64,000 bases of DNA from UBA11889 sp046582115 (GTDB lineage Bacteria > Pseudomonadota > Gammaproteobacteria > Pseudomonadales > Azotimanducaceae): NCBI GenBank assembly GCA_046582115.1, contig JAYGFA010000058.1, positions 1 through 64,000 on the forward strand, read 5' to 3'. How positions within the stretch are numbered: the stretch's first letter is position 1; each line of letters starts with the position of its first letter. A model generated the notes under the pieces. That model ran no database searches. It was given only the letters and a program-made list of their open reading frames with translations, and was not told the origin of the DNA. The position numbers were made by a program, and so were the translations under genes. This document shows positions 44,568 to 53,370 of this stretch, one piece after another.

Positions 44568-45707
44568 ATGACGGTAGCGATTGTGGGCGCTTCCGAGACG
44601 ACTGAACTCGGGCGGATTCCTGACTTGAGTCAACTGCAACTGCACGCAGATGCGGCCTTGAATGCCATGGCTGATGCGAAAATAAAGCCGGGCGATATTG
44701 ATGGTGTGGCGACAGCGGGAGCTTCGCCAACGGAGATCGCATATTATCTTGGGATCGAGCCTCACTGGGCCGACGGTACCTCGGTCGGGGGCTGTTCGTT
44801 CATGCTACATGTTCGACACGCAGTCGCTGCGATTGAGGCGGGTCACTGCAGGACAGTGCTGATCACTCACGGCGAAAGCGGACGTTCTGGCGTTGGGCGT
44901 GGCGGTTTTTATGGTGGCGGAGGGGGAGCAAGCCTCACTGGTCAATTCGAAATGCCATATGGTCCTAATGGCCCAACCACGATGTTCACCATCGGCGTTC
45001 TTCGATACATGAAAGTATATGGGCTTACTCACGAACAGCTCGCTTCGGTCGCCGTCGTTCAGAGGGAATGGGCGGGACTGAATCCACGAGCGTCATACCG
45101 GGAACCGATCACAGTGGCGGACGTGTTGGAGTCAAGAATGATCGCGTACCCCTTCCATAAGCTTGAGTGTTGTTTAGTTACGGATGGGGGTGGTGCGTTG
45201 ATACTGACTTCGGCAGAACGTGCGACCGATTTTCCAAACAAGCCCGTCTATATTCTTGGTACAGGTGAGAGCGTGGAAACACCCATGATCAGCCAAATGC
45301 AAGACCTGACGACATCCCGTTCATTTAGAATCGCTGGTCTAGATGCGATGCAGTCGGCGGGAATCAGTCATGGTGATGTAGACCATTTGATGGTTTACGA
45401 CGCATTTGCCCATCTACCCATCTATGGCTTGGAGGATCTTGGCTTTGTTGAGCGGGGAGAAGCTGGATCATTCATTGAAGAGGGTCACACACGTCCGGGT
45501 GGAAAACTTCCCCTGAATACCAATGGAGGCGGACTCTCGTATATGCATTCGGGAATGTACGGGATGTACGCGTTGCAAGAGAGTGTCCGCCAAATCAGGG
45601 GTACGGCGCCCGCACAGGTTCCGGGAGCTGAAGTTTCCGTTTGCCTGGGCGTTGGCGGGATGTTTGCCGCCAGCGGTTGCATCGTCATGGGTAGCCTGCA
45701 GAGCTGA
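44568..45707 (+). CDS. Thiolase family protein / SCP2-type lipid-transfer thiolase homologue
   Basis: A 379-residue thiolase-superfamily protein. GGCSF near residue 76 sits where thiolases have their nucleophile, so a cysteine is retained in a changed loop. The C-terminal GGLSYMHSGMYGMYALQESVRQIRG and VCLGVGGMF match the second half of SCP2-type thiolases, and the glycine-rich run GRGGFYGGGGGA is unusual. Members are found beside acyl-CoA dehydrogenases and steroid or isoprenoid degradation genes, often with an OB-fold DUF35 partner, which I do not see here. GGGGGG precedes the ATG. Activity is uncertain. Confidence 0.78.
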   Translation: MTVAIVGASETTELGRIPDLSQLQLHADAALNAMADAKIKPGDIDGVATAGASPTEIAYYLGIEPHWADGTSVGGCSFMLHVRHAVAAIEAGHCRTVLITHGESGRSGVGRGGFYGGGGGASLTGQFEMPYGPNGPTTMFTIGVLRYMKVYGLTHEQLASVAVVQREWAGLNPRASYREPITVADVLESRMIAYPFHKLECCLVTDGGGALILTSAERATDFPNKPVYILGTGESVETPMISQMQDLTTSRSFRIAGLDAMQSAGISHGDVDHLMVYDAFAHLPIYGLEDLGFVERGEAGSFIEEGHTRPGGKLPLNTNGGGLSYMHSGMYGMYALQESVRQIRGTAPAQVPGAEVSVCLGVGGMFAASGCIVMGSLQS

Positions 45708-45793
45708 CAAAGCGCCGGGACTCGGTAAAGGAAGGGATGGTGGTCTCACTAACCGGGCCTGCGAGTGTGTTCGCCCTGCCGAGGAGAATTACA

Positions 45794-45809
45794 CTGTATA
45801 TATATACAG
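45794..45809. promoter_or_regulatory. Perfect LexA-type (SOS box) palindrome
   Basis: CTGTATATATATACAG is a perfect 16-base palindrome and matches the gammaproteobacterial LexA consensus CTGT-N8-ACAG with the favoured alternating TA centre. The bases flanking it (A before, A after) also fit partly. The nearest gene start downstream is 356 bases away (46165, plus strand), so the controlled transcript is not obvious. A chance AT-rich palindrome cannot be excluded. Confidence 0.5.
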
Positions 45810-45828
45810 ACCGGCTAGTGAGGTCTGT
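45806..45828. repeat. Inverted repeat overlapping the LexA-like palindrome
   Basis: ACAGACC and GGTCTGT are perfect 7-base arms separated by 9 bases. The A/T flanks extend the symmetry imperfectly (TATAT before, AAATATA after). The left arm shares four bases with the 16-base palindrome, so a protein bound to one would compete with folding or binding of the other. Confidence 0.5.
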
Positions 45829-46164
45829 AAATATACACACAACAAAAATCGAAAAAAAGAAGGCGTCGGCAGGTTTTGAAGTCTGAATTAAAATTCTTTA
45901 ACAAGATCAATTGCTTACCAAATCCGATTCCATAATTCTTTCATTTTCTTGGCGTAATTGAGGCATATTTTGTGTTTCGTTTGTGTTTCTAATGTTGTTC
46001 GTCTTGATACACTTTCTGTGCAATTGCGACGTAGAAGTGTCTTGTTGTCTGCATGGACAAGCGTAAGGCTTCGCGCGAACGTCGGTGGATTAATTGCGTG
46101 ATACGGGCAGCGATTTAATTTCCAACACGAGGTAGAAATCCTAGGATTTCAAGGGGGTAACGAA

Positions 46165-47262
46165 ATGGAAATCACCGACGTAAGTGTCACGCTTTTTAAG
46201 TGGCCGATCGAAACCTGGTACACGGGCAAGATGCAGTTTGGTGGCGACATCGCATTGGGTGTCGTCACGGTGCGAACGGATACGGAGATCGAAGGTCACG
46301 CATTCCTCGGTAGCCCGAGTCAAGGCGCCGATGTATTTGCGCCGTCACTTATAGAAAAACTCAAGCCGCGCCTAATAGGTCGTGACCCGCTCGATCGGGG
46401 TGACCTTTGGAACGAAATGTACAGCCAAAAGCGTACCGTATCCGTACGTTCCATTGGCGCCATCGACGTGGCGTTATGGGATATAGCGGGGAAAGCAGCG
46501 GGGTTACCTGTTCACCGATTGATTGGAACCTGTAAAAGTGAAGTCACAGCCTATGCGAGTTCTGCGCTGTTGCCGGGGCCGGAGGAATACGCAGAGGAGG
46601 CGAGCGCTTTTCAAGAACAAGGGTGGCGCGCATACAAAATTCATCCCCACGGTGAGCCCAGGTCGGATGTCGATATTTGCCGTAAGGTGCGCGATGTTGT
46701 TGGCACAGATATGGTGTTGATGCTGGATTCCATGTGGTCTTACGGGTACGGAGATGCACTTAGGGTCGGTCGTGCTATCGAGGAACTTGATTTCTTCTGG
46801 TACGAAGACCCACTTGCTGAAGAAGACCTTTACAACTACGTCAAGCTACGAGAAAAACTCGATATTCCGATCATGAGTACGGAGTACGCGCCGGGCGGTT
46901 TGTACGGTATGGCACAATGGGTCGAACGTCGGGGAACCGATATTTTACGCGGCGATGTGGCAGTTTGTGGCGGCATTACTCCGTTGATACGGATCGCCCA
47001 TTTAGCAGATGCATTTCGGATGAAATGCGAGATTCATCACGGCGGCAACTCACTCAACAACGTGGCTAACTTGCATGTCACGATGGGCATCCCAAACTGT
47101 GATTTTTACGAAGTGTTTCCTGCCGATGGAACGAACAAATACGCGCTCATCGACGATATTGAAGTTGATAGAAACGGGCTGGTCTATGCACCTACGAGGG
47201 ACGGGCTTGGTTACGACATCGATTGGGAATTGGTAAACGCAAACACCACCGCGATGCTATAA
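46165..47262 (+). CDS. Enolase-superfamily enzyme (mandelate racemase/muconate lactonizing type)
   Basis: A 365-residue MR/MLE-type protein: an N-terminal capping domain, then a beta/alpha barrel. The general base is Lys158 (AYKIH, with His160 nearby). Metal ligands are Asp188 (LMLDSMW), Glu214 (WYEDPL) and Glu240 (STEYAP). HHGGN follows near residue 291. The KxH motif with a later His suggests the mandelate-racemase/acid-sugar-dehydratase branch more than MLE. The substrate may be a sugar acid or other hydroxy acid. AAGGGGG precedes the ATG. Confidence 0.83.
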   Translation: MEITDVSVTLFKWPIETWYTGKMQFGGDIALGVVTVRTDTEIEGHAFLGSPSQGADVFAPSLIEKLKPRLIGRDPLDRGDLWNEMYSQKRTVSVRSIGAIDVALWDIAGKAAGLPVHRLIGTCKSEVTAYASSALLPGPEEYAEEASAFQEQGWRAYKIHPHGEPRSDVDICRKVRDVVGTDMVLMLDSMWSYGYGDALRVGRAIEELDFFWYEDPLAEEDLYNYVKLREKLDIPIMSTEYAPGGLYGMAQWVERRGTDILRGDVAVCGGITPLIRIAHLADAFRMKCEIHHGGNSLNNVANLHVTMGIPNCDFYEVFPADGTNKYALIDDIEVDRNGLVYAPTRDGLGYDIDWELVNANTTAML

Positions 47263-47347
47263 GTAGCGTCGATGCTCTCGACAATGCTCTGAATAACGTT
47301 GGCGTTTCCCGGGCGGGGATTGAGCGATGGTATTTTGATTTCGATTA

Positions 47348-50300
47348 TCACCAAGCATCGATAATGGGTGTTCGCAATTGTGGTTCCTGGACCAAAGGAG
47401 AGCCCGCTTTCATTCCCGCAATCAACCACATGCGTGTATCAGCTGGATCGATAACGTCGTCCACCTCGAATACATGGCCTGCGTTCAGCCCCTTTCCCCT
47501 GTTGTATGCCGCTTCGACCATACGCTCGTAGGCCGCTTGCCGTTCACCCAGGTCGCTAATGGCTTCGAGGCGTGCACGCTGCCCAAGCTTCACTTGGCCC
47601 TCAAGACCCATGCCGCCAAATTCACTGGTGGGCCAAGCGACAACGAAAGCCGGAAGTCGATGGTTCCCTCCTCCCATCGCCTGGGCCCCTAATCCATAAG
47701 CTTTTCGCAGGATCACCATGTAGGAGGGTACCCTGATATTTGCACCAATAACGAACATACGAGCTGCATGGCGTACCAGCCCCGTTTTCTCTACCTCCGG
47801 ACCGACCATTATTCCGGGACAGTCGCAAAGCAGGAGGAGTGGTATTTGGAACGCGTCGCACATCTTCATAAAGCGAGCTGCTTTGTCCGCAGCGTCGCTA
47901 TCGATTGCTCCCGAGATAACGGCCGGGTTGTTGGCAATCACGCCGACGGGACGGCCTTCGATGCGAATAAACGAGGTAACCATCGCGGTTCCAAAGTTCG
48001 GACGTAATTCGAGTACAGAGTCCTTATCGGCTAGGGTGTCAATGAGTTGGCGAATGTCGTAAACGCGCAGACGATTTTCGGGAATGACATGGCGCAGGAG
48101 TCTTTGATCGTTGGTTACCCAGCTATCAACTGGTCCCTGAAAGTACGAAAGATATTTCTTAGTTGCTTGAACTGCCTCGGCCTCGTCCTTGACTGCAATG
48201 TCGACGACACCACTTCGGACTTGGACCGACATTGGCCCGACTTCCTCTGGGCTGTACACGCCTAATCCGCCGCCTTCGATCATGGCGGGCCCTCCGATAC
48301 CGATATTCGAGTTTTCGGTCGCGATGATGACGTCACAACACCCGAGCAAGACAGCATTGCCGGCAAAACAAAAGCCTGCGTTCACACCGACCACGGGCAC
48401 CCTTCCGCTGAGCTTGCTGAGTAATGTCCAAGATGGCGTATTCAAGCCACCACCACCCGAAATCTGTGGCGATCCGCCTTTGCCAGGAACAGCATTTCGA
48501 CTGCCGCCACCGGCGCGACCGCCACCGCCCTCAGTAAAAAGGACAAGAGGCGACAAGAGTTTTTCGGCCGTTTGGAACATCCGATCCATCATCTTGTGGT
48601 TCATGCCCCCTTGCGATCCAGCGAGTACGGAGTAGTCGTAGGACATCAAGACACAGCGAGACTTAGATTCTTCAAATCGATCACCATTTACGTGACCCAA
48701 TCCCATGACAAGTCCATCGGAAGGGGCGTAGTCGAGCAGCTCGTCGACGGTTCCGTGGAGTGCCTGACCTACCGCCAACGAGCCGTATTGGATGAAGGAG
48801 CCTTCGTCGGCCAAATCATAGATATTCTCCCTCGCCGTTCGTCCCCCCTGCGCGTGCCGTTTGCCGCTCTGTTTCTCGCGCGAGTCGTCGGTCGTCAAAG
48901 CTCGCCGACGGATTACCTCGGCGAGATCGGGTCGTGGCGTGTCAAGATCTAAATCGACATTGTCCTGCACTGTTTCACCCTCGATCGTTCTTTCTTCGAT
49001 GATCAGGAAGACCGATTCTTCGGGGACGGTGTCGCCTTCCGAGACCATCACCTCGCGCACAGTTCCACTGACGGGCGCTTTAAATACGTGTTCCATTTTC
49101 ATCGCATTGACTACAACTAGCTCTTCGCCGACCAGCACATCATCACCAGGACCCGCCAAAATCGACAGGATCGTCGACTGCATTGCCGCACGAATGGGTA
49201 CGATCCCTTCGGCGTATTCGACCTGTTCTGTAGCTTGAGCACGTTCTTGTTCTCGCTGTTCACGACCTTCGCTCAATACAGCGAGCGGGTCGCTGGCATC
49301 GACCCGAGCGCCTGCCAGGACAATCTTTGGCCCGGGTTCACCAGGTTTGTCTGCGAGTTCTCGATTGGCGAGTAGTTGCGTTAGGTTGTCTTCTACATAG
49401 CGCGTATACATCACTCCTCGTTGGATGTCTGGATCGTCGACGAGGTTCATGAGTACGCTGAGATTAGTATCGACGCCCTTGATGACAAACTCTTGGAGTG
49501 ACCGCCGCGCCCGGTTGACTGCAGTGATGAATTCAAGCTGACCACTGTGGACAATGAGCTTCGCTAACAGAGAATCGTAGAGAGCACTGGTTTTGTAACC
49601 TTCGTAGCCAAAGGTATCTACCCGGACGCCGAGTCCCTCAGGTGGGCGGAATGACGATAACGTGCCGGTGTGTGGTGATGCGAAGCCGTCGTTTTTCAAC
49701 GTTTCCATGTTTACCCGTAGCTGAATCGCAAAGCCCCTTGGCGTTGGTGGCGGCGCTAATCCCAAAGACTCGAGCGTCTCGCCAGATGCCAATCCAAGCT
49801 GGGTACGCACCAGATCAATGCCAGTCACCTCTTCGGTAACCGTGTGTTCGACCTGTAGCCTTGGGTTTGCCTCGATGAAATAAAAGTCGGGGTTGTCTTT
49901 AAGGTCCGATCCGTCGACTAAGAACTCAAAGGTGCCGACGTTATCGTATTGTGCCGATGAGGCGAGTCTGACAGCAGCTTCATGAATGAGCTCTCGAAGT
50001 GTGTCGGGAAGTTGCGGTGACGGGGCTACCTCGATGACTTTTTGATGAAGGCGTTGAATGCTGCAATCACGCTCGCCAAGGTGACAAACATTCCCAGCTT
50101 GATCGCCAACAATCTGGACTTCGATGTGCAGTGCTCGCTCGACCATCAGTTCGGCGTACATGTCGTCGGATCCGAAAGCCGCCTTTGCTTCTAGCGAACC
50201 GCGGGTCCATGCATCTTCGATGTCTGCTTCATGCCGAATGATCCGCATGCCCCTTCCGCCACCACCAGTCACGGCTTTGAGAATCATGTTGTTATCGGGC

Positions 50301-50752
50301 TGAATGGACTCAAAGAATTCGGTGGCGATAGTTAAACCACTAATTACGTCTGAGGCAGGCAATACGGGAACGTCGTTTGCTAGTGCTAAATTCCGGGCCT
50401 GTAATTTGTCTCCAAAAAGCTCCAGCGAATGAGTATTGGGGCCCACGAAAACAAGGTCCGCGTCGCGGCAAGCGCATGCAAATACATGGTTTTCTGCTAG
50501 AAAACCGTATCCAGGATGAATTGCATCGCAATCGTTTTGTTTGGCTACGCCAATGATCTGCTCAATGTCGAGGTAGGCTGCCACGCCTCTACCCTCTAAT
50601 TGTACGGGCGTATCCGATGTCAACGCGTGCAGCGCGTTCTTATCGTCGTCTGGAAACACGCCCACGGTGGTTATCCCCATCTCGTGCGCTGTGCGTTGAA
50701 TGCGTACGGCGATTTCGCCACGGTTCGCGATAAGCAATTTATGGATCGGCAC
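47348..50752 (-). CDS. Single-chain biotin-dependent acyl-CoA carboxylase (BC-BCCP-CT)
   Basis: A protein of about 1134 residues joining all parts of an acyl-CoA carboxylase. Biotin carboxylase spans about 1-460 (KLLIANRGEIAVRI; ATP-grasp loop KAVTGGGGRGM; EANPRLQVEHTVTE). A biotin carrier domain lies near 515-590 with the biotinyl Lys552 in NAMKMEH. Carboxyltransferase fills about 640-1134 (GGGGRAGGGSRN; AGNAVLLGCCDVI; GSQGGMNHKMMDRM). I chose GTG 50752 because GGGGGAGG lies 6 bases upstream. The layout matches the long-chain acyl-CoA carboxylase family described in mycobacteria and Rhodopseudomonas. Substrate range is inferred only from that likeness. Confidence 0.88.
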   Translation of the reverse strand: MPIHKLLIANRGEIAVRIQRTAHEMGITTVGVFPDDDKNALHALTSDTPVQLEGRGVAAYLDIEQIIGVAKQNDCDAIHPGYGFLAENHVFACACRDADLVFVGPNTHSLELFGDKLQARNLALANDVPVLPASDVISGLTIATEFFESIQPDNNMILKAVTGGGGRGMRIIRHEADIEDAWTRGSLEAKAAFGSDDMYAELMVERALHIEVQIVGDQAGNVCHLGERDCSIQRLHQKVIEVAPSPQLPDTLRELIHEAAVRLASSAQYDNVGTFEFLVDGSDLKDNPDFYFIEANPRLQVEHTVTEEVTGIDLVRTQLGLASGETLESLGLAPPPTPRGFAIQLRVNMETLKNDGFASPHTGTLSSFRPPEGLGVRVDTFGYEGYKTSALYDSLLAKLIVHSGQLEFITAVNRARRSLQEFVIKGVDTNLSVLMNLVDDPDIQRGVMYTRYVEDNLTQLLANRELADKPGEPGPKIVLAGARVDASDPLAVLSEGREQREQERAQATEQVEYAEGIVPIRAAMQSTILSILAGPGDDVLVGEELVVVNAMKMEHVFKAPVSGTVREVMVSEGDTVPEESVFLIIEERTIEGETVQDNVDLDLDTPRPDLAEVIRRRALTTDDSREKQSGKRHAQGGRTARENIYDLADEGSFIQYGSLAVGQALHGTVDELLDYAPSDGLVMGLGHVNGDRFEESKSRCVLMSYDYSVLAGSQGGMNHKMMDRMFQTAEKLLSPLVLFTEGGGGRAGGGSRNAVPGKGGSPQISGGGGLNTPSWTLLSKLSGRVPVVGVNAGFCFAGNAVLLGCCDVIIATENSNIGIGGPAMIEGGGLGVYSPEEVGPMSVQVRSGVVDIAVKDEAEAVQATKKYLSYFQGPVDSWVTNDQRLLRHVIPENRLRVYDIRQLIDTLADKDSVLELRPNFGTAMVTSFIRIEGRPVGVIANNPAVISGAIDSDAADKAARFMKMCDAFQIPLLLLCDCPGIMVGPEVEKTGLVRHAARMFVIGANIRVPSYMVILRKAYGLGAQAMGGGNHRLPAFVVAWPTSEFGGMGLEGQVKLGQRARLEAISDLGERQAAYERMVEAAYNRGKGLNAGHVFEVDDVIDPADTRMWLIAGMKAGSPLVQEPQLRTPIIDAW

Positions 50753-51005
50753 TTGGAACCTCCCCCGGGTTCTGGCTTGTAAGACCAGCGCCGCAAGATA
50801 CACGTTTGGAAGATGAGACTGAAGATCAAGAAGGGTCGCGCCGCATAGACACGAATAACAAGTTCTTGGGCGATAAACAATCCAAAAAATACATTGCGTC
50901 GCGTTTTGCCTGATGGCCTGCCCCCTCGTAAGATGGCGTGTCTCGATTAGGTTTGTGTACTTATGGGGAACGAAAGGCGTAGCGACGACTGCGTCACTAA
51001 CAGTA

Positions 51006-51848
51006 ATGACCGTTACTAGGGCTATGCGCGAAGCCTTTGAACGGGACGGCTACCTCATCATGCCGTCGGTTTTTCATTCGGATGAAGTGCAGCGCATGGC
51101 CGAAGAAGCCGACTTTATATTGGAACTCGTGATCAATTCTTCGTTGTGTAATGACCGCCAGAGCGGCCGTCTCGATATACGTCAGACTGCGTCGAGGAAA
51201 ATGATCGTGAGAAAGATACAGCCCATTATTGATCTCTCGCTGGTGTTGGCGAAATTTTCAATCGACCAGCGCTTACTCGGGCCCATGGAAGAATTTATGG
51301 GTGATACGCCCGTCCTGATGGAAGAGAAACTTAATTACAAACAACCAATCTCTGTTGAATATGACTTTCGTGTTCCGCCAGACGATGATCGTTTTCCAAT
51401 CCACAACGATTGGGCGTATTACAAAATGACCGGATACCCTTCTTCCATTATTTCGTCTGCCCTGACGATTGATGAGTCTCGTTCTGATAACGGACCCATT
51501 CAGGTCTTCCCGGGCTCGCATCGCAAACACGTAGAACATGACCGGGTCCGCAATGGTCTAGAGGTCCCTACAGGTACGGTAAGTCCCAATGATGCTGTGC
51601 CTGTACTTGCGCCAGCCGGTTCAGTGATGTTTTTCCATAGTCAGCTGATCCACACATCAACTCCTAATACCTCAAATGGATCGCGGCGCATGCTGATCTA
51701 CAGCCACTATCCAGCGTCCGCGGACATGGGCATTGACGTTCGAAACGGTCCGAATCGATTGCGTGAATCGCCATGGGAGTGGGAATACCGACGCCAACGT
51801 GACGCGGGGCGCTATGTCGACGTGTTTCAAGTGGAAACAACCGAATGA
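51006..51848 (+). CDS. Phytanoyl-CoA dioxygenase (PhyH) family oxygenase
   Basis: A Fe(II)/2-oxoglutarate oxygenase of about 280 residues. Iron ligands are in FPIHNDWAYY (HxD) and SQLIHTSTPN (distal His), and the arginine of SRRMLIY probably binds 2-oxoglutarate. IQVFPGSHRKH is the family strand. Start is uncertain: ATG 51006 or 51024; the frame is open to 50913. It is only distantly like the PhyH protein at 4209. It is divergent from the acyl-CoA carboxylase and upstream of the ketopantoate reductase-like gene. Confidence 0.78.
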   Translation: MTVTRAMREAFERDGYLIMPSVFHSDEVQRMAEEADFILELVINSSLCNDRQSGRLDIRQTASRKMIVRKIQPIIDLSLVLAKFSIDQRLLGPMEEFMGDTPVLMEEKLNYKQPISVEYDFRVPPDDDRFPIHNDWAYYKMTGYPSSIISSALTIDESRSDNGPIQVFPGSHRKHVEHDRVRNGLEVPTGTVSPNDAVPVLAPAGSVMFFHSQLIHTSTPNTSNGSRRMLIYSHYPASADMGIDVRNGPNRLRESPWEWEYRRQRDAGRYVDVFQVETTE

Positions 51849-51943
51849 GTTTTCTCCGTAGACGAAGACCGGCGGTACGTATCGTTGAAATCGAGATCCA
51901 GAACGTCGAAGAACTGCCGATGTTGGAGGTATAAGGGAATCGC

Positions 51944-52912
51944 GTGCGTTTCGTGATCTATGGAGCCGGTGGTATAGGGGGCACCATAGGTGCACGTCTG
52001 TTTCAGCGTGGGCACGATGTACTGCTGATCGCTCGCGGTCTACATCTCACGGCCATTCAAGAACGTGGGTTACGGTTCGTTTCCGCGACCATTGACGAAC
52101 GCCTACCGATATCGGCGGTGGGACATCCCCGGGAAGCGAATCTGGATGAAGGAGATGTCGTGATTTTGTGTATGAAAAGTCAACATACCGAATATGCGCT
52201 CAGGGATCTGATCGAGTCCGGTCCGTCGAATATGCCAGTAATTTGCTGTCAGAATGGCGTCGCAAACGAGCGCATGGCCTTGCGGCGGTTCGCGAATGTT
52301 TACGGCATGGTCGTGCTGTTACCGGCGGAGCACTTGGAGCCTGGGGTAGTCGTTAATTTTGCCGAAGATAGTGCAGGTGTTTTGGATGCCGGGCGGTATC
52401 CAAACTCAGTGGACGGGACGATTAGTGAAATAACGCGGGTGCTGAGCACCTCGGGTTTCAGTGCGATATCGGATCCTGCCATCATGCGTCATAAATACGC
52501 GAAGCTCCTAAACAACCTCAATAACGCTGTCCAAGCCGCGTGCGGCGAGGGCTCGGCCGATATTGCAAGACAGTTGCGCAATGAAGCGCTGGCTTGTTAT
52601 GAAGCAGCGGATATCGAATGTGCCTCTCCAGAAGAAACGCGCGGTCGGCGTCGTGGTATTCGGGGTACTTCGGTCCCTGGATTTGAGCGTAATGGTGGTT
52701 CCTCCATGCAGAGCGTCATGCGAGGTACAGGAGATATTGAAACTGACTACCTGAACGGCGAGATCGTTCAGCTAGGGCGTCTGCATGACGTGCCAACGCC
52801 AGCGAATACGGTCGTTCAACAGGTCGGCAATCGTATGGCACACGAGAAACTGCGAGTCGGTGCCTATACCGTTGACGACTTGGGAATCCTGATCCGGCAG
52901 GAATCTCGTTAG
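51944..52912 (+). CDS. Ketopantoate reductase (PanE/ApbA)-family protein
   Basis: A 322-residue protein of the 2-dehydropantoate 2-reductase family. The NADPH motif is GAGGIGGTIGARL (residues 7-19), the CMKSQHTEYAL block near 76 has the family lysine, and HKYAKLLNNLNNAVQA near 186 holds the catalytic lysine. A biosynthetic PanE would make pantoate for CoA. The isolated location, and the C-terminal RNGGSSMQSVMRGTGDIETDYLNGE, leave room for a paralogue with another 2-oxo acid. The start is GTG 51944 with TAAGGGA upstream. Confidence 0.82.
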   Translation: MRFVIYGAGGIGGTIGARLFQRGHDVLLIARGLHLTAIQERGLRFVSATIDERLPISAVGHPREANLDEGDVVILCMKSQHTEYALRDLIESGPSNMPVICCQNGVANERMALRRFANVYGMVVLLPAEHLEPGVVVNFAEDSAGVLDAGRYPNSVDGTISEITRVLSTSGFSAISDPAIMRHKYAKLLNNLNNAVQAACGEGSADIARQLRNEALACYEAADIECASPEETRGRRRGIRGTSVPGFERNGGSSMQSVMRGTGDIETDYLNGEIVQLGRLHDVPTPANTVVQQVGNRMAHEKLRVGAYTVDDLGILIRQESR

Positions 52913-53302
52913 AACGTTAAGCCGTGTCTTCGGCCGGTTGCCAAGTAAGACTTTAATGCAACGAACAACTAGACCCTACGCACGAGCGTGCGGCGGGTAG
53001 CCACATTCAATTCTAAAGGGCGGTGAACGCCGACGAGTAACGATTGGGGGAGAGGGGGAGGTCGCTATCTCGCCGGCGTTGCACCGAGAGACAACGGTAC
53101 AACGTCTAAAGCAAAGAGCCCCTACAGGTCGTCACCCATCGATGGGCCGCCTGTCGGAGGTAGCTCGTATGTCGTCGCATCTGTCTCATAGGGGCGCGGA
53201 GGCTAATGAAGGTCGTGCGGAATGCAAGGCTTTTAATAGAACAATTTATTGTCGAGTCGGTCCATTTCTTATATGGATCCAACCGATACGTTTGTCCTTA
53301 AG
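52913..53302. other. Non-coding gap rich in inverted repeats
   Basis: No reading frame here has a credible start or family pattern. The gap holds a chain of stem-loops: GCCG/CGGC at 52921-52934 (probably the panE-like gene's 3' hairpin), CGCACG/CGTGCG at 52979-52992, the long structured segment at 53021-53195, ACAAT/ATTGT near 53240, and TCGGT/ACCGA around 53256-53285. The dense symmetry suggests RNA structure or a protein-binding array. Confidence 0.6.
53021..53195 (+). ncRNA. Candidate structured RNA upstream of tRNA-Phe
   Basis: Bases 53021-53037 pair with 53069-53086 in a 16-pair stem with one bulged G (53081) and one mismatch (53033 with 53073), enclosing a purine-rich 31-base loop (GGGGGAGAGGGGGAGG). 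A second unit follows: GCCCCTA (53118-53124) pairs with TAGGGGC (53189-53195), and inside it ACAGG pairs with CCTGT around a perfect 12-base palindrome CCCATCGATGGG (53135-53146). It does not match RNase P, 6S, SRP, tmRNA or a riboswitch that I know. Strand is assumed from the flanking genes. It could also be DNA-level symmetry. Confidence 0.4.
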
Positions 53303-53330
53303 TTGACGGTTATGGGTGCACGCTTACAAT
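53303..53330 (+). promoter_or_regulatory. Sigma-70 promoter for tRNA-Phe
   Basis: TTGACG (53303-53308) and TACAAT (53325-53330) are separated by 16 bases, close to the sigma-70 consensus. A GC-rich discriminator (ACCGCG) follows, as is usual at stringently controlled stable-RNA promoters. Transcription should begin near 53337, about 35 bases before the mature tRNA. Confidence 0.65.
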
Positions 53331-53370
53331 ACCGCGTTCTCCTTCGTTCCTATTGCAAAGGTCGGTAGAG

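Larger units (their letters stand above)
45708..46164. other. AT-rich intergenic region without a supported gene
   Basis: This 457-base gap separates the thiolase-like gene from the enolase-superfamily gene. By my count the stretch 45841-46020 is about two-thirds A+T, well above the surrounding coding DNA. It holds a perfect 16-base palindrome at 45794-45809 and an overlapping dyad at 45806-45828. Two tiny reading frames (24 codons at 45992, 21 codons at 46053) have no ribosome-binding sites and are not accepted. An AAGGGGG site for the next gene is at 46150-46156. Confidence 0.7.

Noticed and set aside
45992..46066. 24-codon cysteine-rich reading frame downstream of the LexA-like palindrome
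   Set aside because: It has no ribosome-binding site and no recognisable similarity; chance frames of this size are expected.
46053..46118. 21-codon basic peptide frame
   Set aside because: It has no ribosome-binding site. Its position before the enolase-superfamily gene is suggestive but not enough.
53018..53042. String resembling part of 16S rRNA (GGCG...GAGTAACG)
   Set aside because: The similarity is limited to a few bases and no other rRNA helices are nearby.
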